This document shows positions 10,980 through 20,621 of a stretch of DNA of 64,000 nt, one piece after another. Under the pieces are notes generated by a model. That model was not told the origin of the DNA, searched no databases, and worked only from the letters and a program-made list of their open reading frames with translations. Made by a program: the position numbers and the translations under genes. How positions within the stretch are numbered: position 1 is the first letter of the stretch; each line of letters starts with the position of its first letter. Source of the stretch: Diaporthe sp. PMI_573 (lineage: Eukaryota; Ascomycota; Sordariomycetes; Diaporthales; Diaporthaceae); contig JAJTUP010000046.1 in the NCBI GenBank assembly GCA_021399435.1, positions 62,001 through 126,000 on the forward strand, written 5' to 3'.

Positions 10980-11880
10980 ATATATATAAACTGTTATATT
11001 TTCTATATTTTAACTTTATACCTAAATTTTATAAACCAGTGCTTTTTATACTAACTTACTTTTATTTATCTTATATAAATTAACTATATTTATCTATTTT
11101 ATTATAAATACTGTTTTTACTACTTTTTAATAGTTTTATAATATTATTATAGAAGTCTTATAGGTAGGCTTAAGTAAATCTTTTCTTTATTTTGATTTCT
11201 ATTAAAGTTAGCTATATACTTAAATATAGGTTATAATCTTTATAGGCTTACTTAGAAAGGGTTTTTAGGATCTTATATATATATTAATATAGATATTAAG
11301 GAAAAAAATATTAACTAAAACTATAGCTATAGAATTATTAAATTTTATATAGAGACTATATTAAGACTATTTTAGTCTTTATTATATAACTAATTACCCT
11401 ACGTTTTAGGCTATTTATATTAATAGTTTTAGTCTACGGCGCTACTAGAAGTAGTCTTGCTAGCCTTGTCTATATAGTTGTTATAAGGCTGACAATATTT
11501 TTTAGGCTATATATTATAATTGTATTTTAAACCTACTATTATCGGCATTGTTTTTTTTTAAAACGCTAGATATTTAAGCATTTACCACTATATAAAGGAA
11601 CTGCCTACATACTGCTTAAGAAGTATATATATAACACGAAGACAGTTAAGTATCACCTCTACGCCGTATTGATATATTAAACTCTAGAGGTTACAAACTG
11701 AACTTTATAAAACTTTAGTGTGATCGTTATAGCAAGTCTCTTTAAACTTTCTTAAATTATAACTTATATAAATTAACTTATTTTCTCTTATTAAAAAACT
11801 ATTTATTACTAATTAATTAATAATAGTAATATTATAAAGCTTTTACTACTTTAGATATATTACTTTATTATCAGATACCT
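10980..11880. repeat. AT-rich, RIP-degraded block
   Basis: Nearly all A and T, with no open frame. It contains a degraded copy of repeat A (about 11505-11630) directly followed by repeat B (11642-11730, also at 19112-19200). C-to-T and G-to-A differences between repeat copies point to RIP. Confidence 0.55.
11642..11730 (+). repeat. Repeat B, copy 1
   Basis: This 89-bp stretch aligns with 19112-19200 along its whole length: both read acagttaagtat, cacctctacg or tacctctacg, a central aggttac, and end in gtgtgatc. Most differences are transitions. Both copies lie directly after another repeat (A here, R2 there). Confidence 0.55.
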
Positions 11881-11893
11881 CGATCTTTCTTAA

Positions 11894-12031
11894 AAGATTG
11901 AAAAGATATTAAAGGGTGAGAGGAAACAGGCAGGATTTAAGGTTCTGCCGGAAGAAAAGTACAAGCAGATATATAAAGCCGTTGTTGACTTTATGTATAA
12001 GCTTAGGGCTGAAGAGCAGTTGGAAGGTTGA
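11894..12031 (+). pseudogene. Short coding-like relic
   Basis: A 45-codon frame with no start codon but normal protein composition reads ILKGERKQAGFKVLPEEKYK and continues as a charged helix ending at a TGA. It sits at the border of an AT-rich block as a pocket not degraded by RIP. I do not recognise the family. Confidence 0.25.
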
Positions 12032-12079
12032 GCAGATAGCAGACAGACCAATAAATAGTTGATAAAAAACACAGTGTGG

Positions 12080-12088
12080 CCGAAGCCG
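12080..12088 (+). promoter_or_regulatory. CCG-N3-CCG site upstream of P450
   Basis: Reads ccgaagccg, two CCG triplets three bases apart, about 250 bp before the P450 start. The spacing equals that of the two sites upstream of the second SDR. Nine bases alone could be chance. Confidence 0.28.
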
Positions 12089-12335
12089 TACCTAGATAAT
12101 GACGTTGGATTAGCGCTCTAACCCTTACGGCTGCGGAAGGACGGGCTACTACTAGCGTCCGGCGGCCACAAATCCTGGCAGAGCGTCGAAATGCGGACGG
12201 GAAATTTATACGCCCGCAGTACGATAGAAGTCTCCGAGGTGTTTATGATTTATAGACGATTTATAGTCCGTCATTGGTCTCATGTAATCCGTAGGTTGGA
12301 GAAGCCTATGAACAAAATCTTTACACGTGGTCGTT

Positions 12336-14023
12336 ATGGCATCTCTATCGCTGACCAAGAATGAATTTCCCAGCATACGCCCTTCGGCGGCACTGCTCTT
12401 GCTTCTAGGGGGGGTTGTAAGTTGACCTACCCCAGTATGATCGAATATGAATGAATGCAGTACTGAGTCAAGACACTCCCCAGACCATCAGTTACTTGAT
12501 CCTCTTCCTCCCGATCTATAATGTCTTTTTCCACCCTCTTCGAAAGTTCCCTGGGCCCAAGCTATGGGCAGCTACGCAATTTCCGTGGATCAAGTCCTTC
12601 GTTGGAGGGCAATCGCATAAGAAAATTCTGGAGCTGCATAATAAGTATGGACCTATTGTGCGAACTGGACCGAATGAACTTTCCTTCATAACACCAGAGT
12701 CCTGGCAAGCAATCATGGGCCACCGGAAGCCTGGCCAGCCAGAGAACGGCAAAGCGACTTACTATCGAGTAATCAGCCCGGACTCAATTGTCTTCACCGA
12801 TCGCGACAGCCATGGTCGGGCGCGGCGAGCATTGTCGCATGGGTTTTCGGCCTCCTCAATGCTTGAGCAGCAGCCTGTGTTCAAGAGTTATGTCGACAAG
12901 CTGATTGAGCAACTGCACACAAATTGCCAAGGTGGTATGGCGAAAGTAGATGTTTGTGCCTGGTTCAACTACACGACATTCGACATAATCGGCGACTTGG
13001 CCTTTGGGGAATCCTTTGGATGTCTCGAGTCAGGGCGCATGCATCCATGGGTTGGCTTTCTCTTTGCCAGTGTCAAGGCCAACGCTCTGCGAATGGCCCT
13101 CGGTCGAGTCCCAATGTTGAGGCCCTTTTTGTCTCTCTTGATGCCGACACAGCTTCTCAAAAAGGCCGTTGCTCACAAGGAGCTTACTAAGGAGAAAGTA
13201 GCCAAACGGTTGGGTCAAGAGCCGAGGCCGGATCTCTTCCAGACTATGATCTCATCAAAAGGCGACCTGGTAAGGTCCGTTCCTTCTGATATGATATTGA
13301 AATGCTGACATCTTTGAAAGGCGATGAACAGAGACGAGATACTTGCAAACACTGAGACCCTTGTTGTCGCCGGCTCTGAGACTACTGCGTCCGCCTTATC
13401 TGGCGCTAGCTACCTGCTCACAACGAATCCCAGAGTCCTCAGGAAGCTGGCTGAGGAAGTCAGGTCTTTTTATACTGAGGAGGACCAGATCGATCTGCTT
13501 TCCTCAGCCAAGCTACCATATCTCAATGCGGTTGTGGAAGAGGTGCTGCGCATGTACCCACCAGCACCAAACTCCCTGCCTCGAGAGACGCCGCCACAGG
13601 GTGACATTATCCTCGCGGAGCGGATCCCTAGTCGGACTGTACTCGCCTGTCCACAATACGCCATGTACCACAGTGAAGCAAACTTCCTGCGCGCTATGCA
13701 GTTCATCCCTGAGCGGTTCATGGGCGATCTAGAGTTCCAGAATGATCGCAGAGACTGCTTACAGCCATTCCACGTCGGCCCGCGTAACTGCCTGGGAAAG
13801 AAGTAAGCATCATTTCGACCATGGTACATACATGTGGAGCTCACATTACCGCAGTCTCGCGTACGCTGAAATGCGAATGATCCTTGCCCGGCTTTTGTGG
13901 AACTTCGATATGTCCATTGACGAGGACAGCAAGGATTGGCTCGAAGACAAGAACCATCAATCGTTCACGATATGGGCTAAGCCGGCACTATACATCCATT
14001 TCACGCCGAGAAAGATAGGGTGA
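12336..14023 (+). CDS. Cytochrome P450 monooxygenase
   Basis: Four exons, 12336-12416, 12484-13269, 13321-13802 and 13855-14023, give about 505 residues, the usual microsomal P450 length. The first exon supplies a hydrophobic run (AALLLLLGGV) that joins TISYLILFLPIYNVFFHPL across a 67-nt intron to make the ER membrane anchor, followed by the proline hinge FPGP. The I-helix oxygen motif AGSETT is at 306-311, the ExxR pair at 363-366, and the heme signature FHVGPRNCLG at 439-448 with Cys446 as iron ligand; the C-terminal exon completes the L-helix (LAYAEMRMILARLL). Introns have good donors and GCTGAC-like branch sites. A start at 12451 would lack the membrane anchor and was rejected. It presumably hydroxylates the cluster substrate with an external CPR; no reductase is nearby. 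Confidence 0.92.
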
Positions 14024-16867
14024 ATACTTCCAGCAAGGACTCCATATCGCCTAGACCGAGACTACCTCTATGCTTTGCAGCAGAGGCTCGGCGGCCGGTA
14101 GCTCTTTGCCGTTGCCAATTGCCTCGGTCTTCTGGTTGGGGACAGTGAGATTCATGACTTCGTATTTTCTACAAGTTTACCTAGCTTCCCACTTAGACAG
14201 GAGTCCGGCGAGGATTGAGTTGCTTTTGAATGCACCATCTGCTTGCAAATTGAGGCAGCGTGATGGTCTGGATTCTGGTAGTCAGCTTGATGGTTACATG
14301 GCCTGGACTCTCTATGGCTGTACATATGAGGATAGATACGTCAGCACCGCATGCTTAGTAGCCTGCTCACAACCAATCCATTCATTGTCTTGTCAAATAG
14401 CCTCTTGGCTTTCCACTTGACCGAGACCTGGCAATCTGGGGTCTAGGTTGTTAGTCAACTTCATTTGAGTAGTGACTGCTCTTGCGTGGTGACTTTCCAA
14501 CGCAGCTTTGCTCCTTAGTGCATTCCTCTACTAAGAACCATGGAAGTGGGAGTGCAGGGAGTCTGGACACCACATCCCAGCTTAATAGCTTCGAAGTTAT
14601 AAGGAAATAGCTAGAGTCTAGACATCGCTCAATTGTAGGAAGCCAAGTGGCCCCGTCTTGTAGCTTGCCCGTAGTCGCAGCACGACATCATGCACCATCC
14701 ACATGCCGAATAAGTGCGGTTCCTCTAGACATTTGTGCATGCAATGTTTTCATCTGGAGTGCTTAGCCTAATCCTTCTCAACACAATGTAGTTAGTGAAG
14801 GAGGTAAATATATACCGTATGAGGATACAAACTGGTAACTACCTAAACTCCTTAGATTCTGGTTACAATGTTCCCTATCGATTGGTTTATAGAAGTACAG
14901 AAGGGCTATGATACAAGCCGCCGGATCAATCATGGCAATAATAAGCTCGGTGATAGCTGACTGTGAGGGTTATATAGATATTAGAATGTACCAACATTTC
15001 TCCATATATCCCTGGACAATTCTGCGGAGGACTGAAACAATTGGGTTATAAGAAGAAGAAGGAAACAAGCTACCGCGAGGGCTAAATGACAATATACCAA
15101 AGCCTACTACTCAAGGCTAGTAGCGTGCCCCTATCTTTCTACATCCGTTAATTACCCATAGATATCCCAGAGTTTACGTTTATACCCGCTAACAATAGCT
15201 TTTAATGTTTGGATCTATAGAGCAGGCACTTACTATATTATTATAGTAAATGGTATATACGAGGCGTGCTGTAGGCTTTGGGTCTCTATATGGTTCTATA
15301 GCAGAGGCAAAGATAAACATAAATATATTTTAATCAAGCTAAATACATTTAGAACAAGCTATGTAAAAGCGCCTTTTTATATTCGGACGGGCTAATCAAT
15401 TAACAAGGCTGTCTATAAGTATCTTCGGGGTATTATCTATAATATAAGCAAGTATATATGTAAACAACAAAGTTATGTAGTAGGCTTAGTGGGTGGTCTA
15501 GTTCACAGTTACTCAGCCTCGAGATCTAGTCAAACTGCCACCCACCTTTACTCACCCAGCCTCGTCTGACATGCCGTTAGCCTATCACAGAATTATTTCT
15601 ATTTTGGATACTAGTATGCTTTCGAAAGAGGCTGCATTAACTGACCGCCTTGATTGGGCTCGACATGGCCTGTGCTCCGGTGCCATGTCGGCCGGTTGTG
15701 TGTACCAATTGATTGGCCGTATTCAACTTTCCTGAAACCGGATCCCAGCGCCCATTAATCCTCCCTCCACTTGCCAGCATGACAATGTAACCCACCCCTT
15801 GCGACCACATCTGGTCACTATGATTACTAGTGGTGAGGCTATTCAGGTTGTTAAACTAAATACTTAGATTGATGACTAAAGAGTCTGTTCTATGAAGGCT
15901 ATTTACTGTGGTGATGACCATGTCCTTATATGCCTTAACTCTTTACCCGTCCTAGGTGTTGGATCGTCTGGACTGCTTGAAGATTTCCACGGTCCTCCCT
16001 GGTAATCGCCAGGACTGCTGGAGTTGCGTTGTGGCATTCATTCCGTGTTCTCAGGGTCACCCAAATGGGTCCCCTGGCTGCCAACTTGTTGGTTTACACG
16101 GATTAAAAACGAAACCACTTATCTAGGTACGCCCTTGCACAGTGAGACAGGCCCACGCTACCGTCGTAATGTAGAGATTTGGTGGGTATGCATCGGGACT
16201 TTACATGTGTTGACAGATCCTATAGGAATGATAGACGTTCCTTCCACATTTCCTACTGTCGTTGACTCACAACTCTTAGGTCCCGCCACTCTCGGTAGAC
16301 CCGCACGTAACAAGGGCATGGCCGCATGATATGCTTTGTCGGGAAGTAGCAAGCTCTTTCGTTGCTGCCGAGCGGTTCCGCAAGCTCCGAATAAAGTCTC
16401 CGGGATTGCACCGATTTCTGCATGATCTGCAATGGAAGGTTATACAGCTGAATCGTGCGACCTTTCATGGTACTACCAGCACATGGACAACGCCAGTTGT
16501 CGGGTGAAGATTAAACCGCTTTCGGAAACTCATTTTCACAGCACCAATATTGCAACGGTTGCATCGGAGGTACTGTACAGCCGCCGGATTCGAGTCCAAA
16601 TGTCCGCGATTTTGTCCGGGGGATGCATCAACTAGGAAGCCTGGCAGTCCTGTTAGAGACAATCGTATAAGTCGCGGAAATGCACTTCTCACCAGACCCT
16701 ACACACGAGACTGTATGTCATGCCCCGAGGCCAACCACAAGTGCAAAAATCTGAAAACCTCCTACGCTCGGCAACCCGTCAGTATCATAAGTCCTCTTTT
16801 GCCAACGATTACTTCTGCTCTTGTTGCTTATTCTCACTTTGCAACGCCAAGTCACGTTCATATAGCA
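14024..16867. other. Long intergenic region with repeats
   Basis: No intact gene. At 14030-14160 the minus strand could encode a protein tail ending in EVVSV before a stop, but upstream it runs into stops. About 14800-15500 is AT-rich. A 9-bp perfect inverted repeat lies at 15661-15690. Repeat R1 spans 15820-16100, and a short repeat-A-like tail follows at 16096-16118. The 16340-16867 part is the promoter of the next gene and holds several CCG triplets. Confidence 0.5.
15820..16100 (+). repeat. Repeat R1, inverted copy of R2
   Basis: About 280 bp that matches the reverse complement of 18800-19078 over its whole length. Shared landmarks are agagtctgttctat, ccatgtccttatatg, ccaggactgctggagttgcg (R2: ctaggactgctagagttgcg) and gggtcac.t.aaatgggtcc. 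Most differences are C/T or G/A, with R2 the more AT-rich copy. The two copies flank the metallo-hydrolase gene at 16868-18154. Confidence 0.65.
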
Positions 16868-18154
16868 ATGGCTGGCCAACATGAGACCGTGCAGGGTCTT
16901 GGAATCTCACCTTCTCACCACGTCGTTGGCGTATGTGTTATCGACAGCACGGCTCGCATTCGCGTCCCAACAGGATTCTTCATACAAGATCCCGTGCCCG
17001 GCCACGAAACGCTGGAAGTCCCTGCATTCGTTTTCCTTATCCAGCATCCTCTGGGGAAGAAGGTTCTCTTCGACTTGGGCCTTCGAAAGGATACAGAGAG
17101 CTTCTCCCCAGTCATTAAACAGGGTCTCACGATATCTCCCATGACTGCCCATAAAGACATCGCGACAATTTTACAGGAGGATGGCCATATAGCACTCGGC
17201 GAGATTGACAGTATTATTTGGAGGTAAGAACGACGGTATAACAGCTATGGCAGCCTTGCTGACGGTCGTTTCCACACGTGCAGCCACTGGCACCCTGACC
17301 ATACCGGTGATGCGTCCACGTTTCCCTCTACGGTCGAACTCGTCGTCGGCCCCGGGTTTAAGGAGAAGCTGTTTCCAGGGTATCCCGCCAATCCTAATGG
17401 AGTGATACTCGAGAATGACTATGCGTACGTTCATCTGAAGACAATTTGCACGCCTGCGCATCATTTCAGCCCGAGACGTTCCCGCTAACCCTGTCATATA
17501 ACTCCAGTGGAAGGCAAATACGGGAAGTAAATTTCGCGACTGGGTTACAAATCGGCCATTTCCGAGCCGTGGACTTTTTCGGTGACGGCAGTTTTTATCT
17601 GTTAGACTCCCCGGGTGTAAGTACCGCCCGGAAAATGGCAAAGCCTGATGTGAAGGAATGCTAAAACTTTCCAGCATGCGGTCGGGCACATGTGTGCGCT
17701 AGCGCGCACCACGCCTTCAACCTTCATCTTCATGGGTGCTGACGGTTGCCATCATGCTGGCTCCTTGAGGCCTAACGAACACATTCCGCTCCCAAAGGCA
17801 ATTTCGCCGTCGCCGTTCTCCATCCCGCCATATTTGGAAGGCACAATCTGCCCTGGTGCTCTTCTCGCGGCGATTCACCCGAAGCATAGCCACAGGGAGC
17901 CATACTACCGTCGACTGTCACCTGCCGAATCCCGCGATGTCGCTACGGCGGAGGCTGTGATCGGAGAGATGATCGAGTTCGATGCGAGCGAGGACGTGTT
18001 CATGATTATCGCCCATGATAAAAGTCTGATGGATGTGATAGACTTCTTTCCTAAAGAGGCAAATCAGTGGAAAGAGAAGGGTTGGAAAGAGGCTGGCCGT
18101 TGGAGATTTCTGGAGGACTTCAAAGATGCCGCTCTTGCAAGCTCTTCTACTTGA
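16868..18154 (+). CDS. Second metallo-beta-lactamase-fold hydrolase
   Basis: Four exons, 16868-17223, 17284-17424, 17508-17616 and 17675-18154, give about 361 residues. The metal motif HWHPDH is at 120-125, formed right after the first splice junction; DSPGHAVGH (about 199-207) carries the next histidine and [11 protein letters not shown] the bridging Asp. The spacing fits the AHL-lactonase/glyoxalase-II-like superfamily but the protein is about 65 residues longer than the hydrolase at 5283-6173 and only distantly similar to it, so this is not a recent duplicate. Introns are 60, 83 and 58 nt with CTGAC or CTAAC branch sites. The frame is open upstream of the chosen ATG as far as 16550, but the domain begins near [10 protein letters not shown]. 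No signal peptide. It is flanked by inverted repeats R1 and R2. Confidence 0.88.
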
Positions 18155-18799
18155 AACCCTAGCCACAGTCAGTTTGCTTGAGAGAAAGCATGCAGGATAA
18201 TTTAGATTACAAAGGTGGGCAAATTTCAAGGTGAATGACAAAGCCGCTGGAAGAGAACTGAATTCAGCCCTGTTGATATCGGCCATAAGTATCGCAGTGT
18301 GGTGAAAGTCATGCTTATGGCTGATGGAAATTGTCAATAATTTCTTAGGCTCGTGGTTGAGCCTAATGTGTTGGCTCTGAAACCCTTTTTGCGGGCTCAA
18401 ACGCATAATCCTATCCAAAAAAAAAGAAATCCAAAAATAATTCCAAAAAAGAAAAAGAAAAAGAAAAAGATACGCGAATAACTCGATATCATACGAGGGT
18501 TAATATTAGAATCCAATGAAATGCGGCAGATTGTTCCAATATAGTGTGGCTAGCAGTTATATATGTATTATATAGCTCCTCTATCCAGCTGTTACTAAGG
18601 CCGCCCGACGCCGCCCCCGGCCGCCTGTATATCAGTTCTATTCAGCCCGGCGCCTACCAGGCGGAAGATTAAAAAAAACTAGCTTTTCTAGAAATGTACC
18701 TTTTAGCTATACTAGTATATAAGTTATATAAATAGGTTATTATCTTAAGAGTAAAAATACAGTAAATAAAATTTAAATCTAATAAATCTATATTAGATG

Positions 18800-19078
18800 T
18801 TATAAACTAACGTGTTGGCACCAAGAGGACCCATTTAAGTGACCCTAAGAACCTGGAATAAATGCTATAACGCAACTCTAGCAGTCCTAGCGATTATTAG
18901 GGTGGACTAATAGGATTATAATAGTCTAAACGGTCCAATACTATAGACAGATAAAGAGTTAGGACATATAAGGACATGGCTATTACTATAGTAGATAGCT
19001 TTTATAGAACAGACTCTTTAATTGTTAAATTAAGTATTTAGTCCAACTACTAAATTGCCTCACCGCTAGTGATTATAC
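18800..19078 (-). repeat. Repeat R2, inverted copy of R1
   Basis: Reverse-complement partner of 15820-16100. It is the more RIP-changed of the two: many C or G positions of R1 are T or A here. Its inner end carries gttggcaccaa, part of the palindrome that also occurs in the transposon ends. Confidence 0.65.
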
Positions 19079-19111
19079 TCTTGATTAAGGAATAGTGTCT
19101 TTGTATACTGA

Positions 19112-19200
19112 ACAGTTAAGTATTACCTCTACGCAAAACTGTTAATATAAACCCTACAGGTTACTGACTGAACCCTATAAAGGTTTGGTGTGATCATTAC
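19112..19200 (+). repeat. Repeat B, copy 2
   Basis: Partner of 11642-11730. This copy keeps more C and G (accctacaggttactgactg) and is thus less degraded. Confidence 0.55.
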
Positions 19201-19754
19201 ATCTTGCGCCGTTTGCCTGGCCTGCCAGGCTGGCCGAGTAGGCCCGGTTCTGATTTAAAACTAACCGTTGTGCCTATTTCTGTCAGAGTGGTAAGTTACT
19301 AGCTACTAAATAAAGGTTATTAGTAATATATAAATCTTTAAAATATTTTACAGGATCTAGAATAAAACTATAATAAGGTCTTCTCTTAAGAATAAACTAA
19401 TTAACTAGCTTAATAATTAAGCCGAAAGATCTATTATAAATTTATTATTATTATCTTATTACTATATAATGTTTGGAGGAATGGTGATTTCTTTCCTTAT
19501 GAGAATATAGGTACCGCCCAGTTAGTCTTTATATTAAGACCTTCTTAGCTTAACAATCAGCTCTGCTTCCTTCTATATCTTCGTTTTGTAACCTTCTGAT
19601 CAGAAGCCATACAATCTTTTCTTATGCTACGCCGCCTTCTTATTTACTGCTTGCTGCTCTCTACCGCGCTAGAGTGTTCACGGCTAGAGGACGTCTAGCA
19701 GAACGCTCACCCAGTCCTTTTATGGGTGCTCGTTTTCAATAACCTTTACGAGTA

Positions 19755-20270
19755 ATAATATAAATCTAAAGGTTAGTGGATAGAATAGGTGTCAGGTAGC
19801 AGTAGGGTGCCTGGAGGCCTTGTTGGAGCGCTTGAGAGTGGTTTAGACACTTTATATTAAATTTAAGTAGTCTTCTGTGAGCCCTCCTTACAGTCTCTCC
19901 GACATTATCTCACCCGAGGGCACGTGTAAGTTGGCTCTGGTGCAGGAATAGAGAGGCTAGAAAATTCGGCCCTTAGATCTACTATCTTTCGCTTTAAATA
20001 GCCAGCCAACCGTAATTCTAATAATAACTAAACTAAATATAGATAAATTTTAGAAGTCAGACTATTTAATAAAGTAAGTTATATACTTTTTACATAAGAA
20101 ATAAGGATAATATAGAAATATAAAGTTAAGGTTTTAAAATAGTCTAAAAAATCGACTTATGGCTACTAAACTTATCTTTCGGCGTGTATGCTACTAGCAC
20201 TAAGTCTAGGGTAACTCCTTACATGTAGTGCTTATACCTACTAATAAGCGTTTCTGTTTAATATATATAT
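19755..20270 (+). repeat. Fold-back repeat, left arm (RIP-degraded)
   Basis: This arm aligns, in inverted orientation, with about 22635-23195 over roughly 500 bp. Shared landmarks include agtagggtgcctggag (right arm: agtagagtgcctggag), ggttggctctggtgc (here agttggctctggtgc), aaaattcggccct, aaaaaatcgact and aagtctagggtaactc. Differences are mostly C-to-T and G-to-A in this arm. The two arms enclose a loop into which the pogo-like element has inserted. Confidence 0.65.
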
Positions 20271-20298
20271 AAATTAAAAACGAAACTACTTACTATAT

Positions 20299-20428
20299 AA
20301 CGTGGTTGGACAGTCAGCCGCGCAGGACACATGCCCGCGCACTTTTGCTAACTCCGCCAACTTTAGCCAGCCCTGGCACCCACCTAGTGCAATAGAATCA
20401 ATAAAAGTTGGCACCAATTGGTGCCAAC
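20299..20428 (+). repeat. Left terminal inverted repeat
   Basis: Starts aacgtggttggacagtcagc and includes the palindrome TTGGCACCAATTGGTGCCAA at 20408-20427. It pairs with 22496-22625, where the same palindrome lies at exactly the same offset from the end (22497-22516). Confidence 0.85.
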
Positions 20429-20621
20429 TGGTCTCAATTGCTCAATTTCAATCGACTTAGTCAATTTAGAGACGTTAGCGTGGCTGCAGTGCCAGTCTAA
20501 AGTGGCCGACTTTTGGTGGGAAAATCGGCTTCCCCACCAAAATGGAGCATTTCAACCATGCAGAATCAACCTCAATCTACACCAGCCAAATCAACTATTT
20601 TGGCGGTCCGACGCGGTCCGC

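Larger units (their letters stand above)
10571..12335. other. Intergenic region with AT-rich repeat core
   Basis: The edges have normal composition and carry candidate regulatory sites (10673-10696, 10774-10793, 12080-12088). The middle, about 10980-11880, is AT-rich and full of stop codons. It holds repeat A copy 2 (about 11505-11630), repeat B copy 1 (11642-11730) and a small coding-like relic at 11894-12031. Confidence 0.55.
18155..20298. repeat. Repeat-rich AT block left of the transposon
   Basis: Begins with a run of adenines and GAAAAA units (18417-18470), then AT-rich DNA with no coding frame. It contains repeat R2 (18800-19078), repeat B copy 2 (19112-19200), repeat C (about 19490-19745) and the left arm of a fold-back repeat (about 19755-20270). 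Transitions dominate the differences from the sister copies, as expected from RIP. Confidence 0.6.

Noticed and set aside
12451..12483. P450 start at the ATG at 12451
   Set aside because: It would remove the hydrophobic anchor. Splicing 12417-12483 from a first exon at 12336 gives a complete membrane anchor in phase.
16550..16867. In-frame extension of the second metallo-hydrolase
   Set aside because: The added sequence has no domain or targeting character; the family domain starts just after the ATG at 16868.
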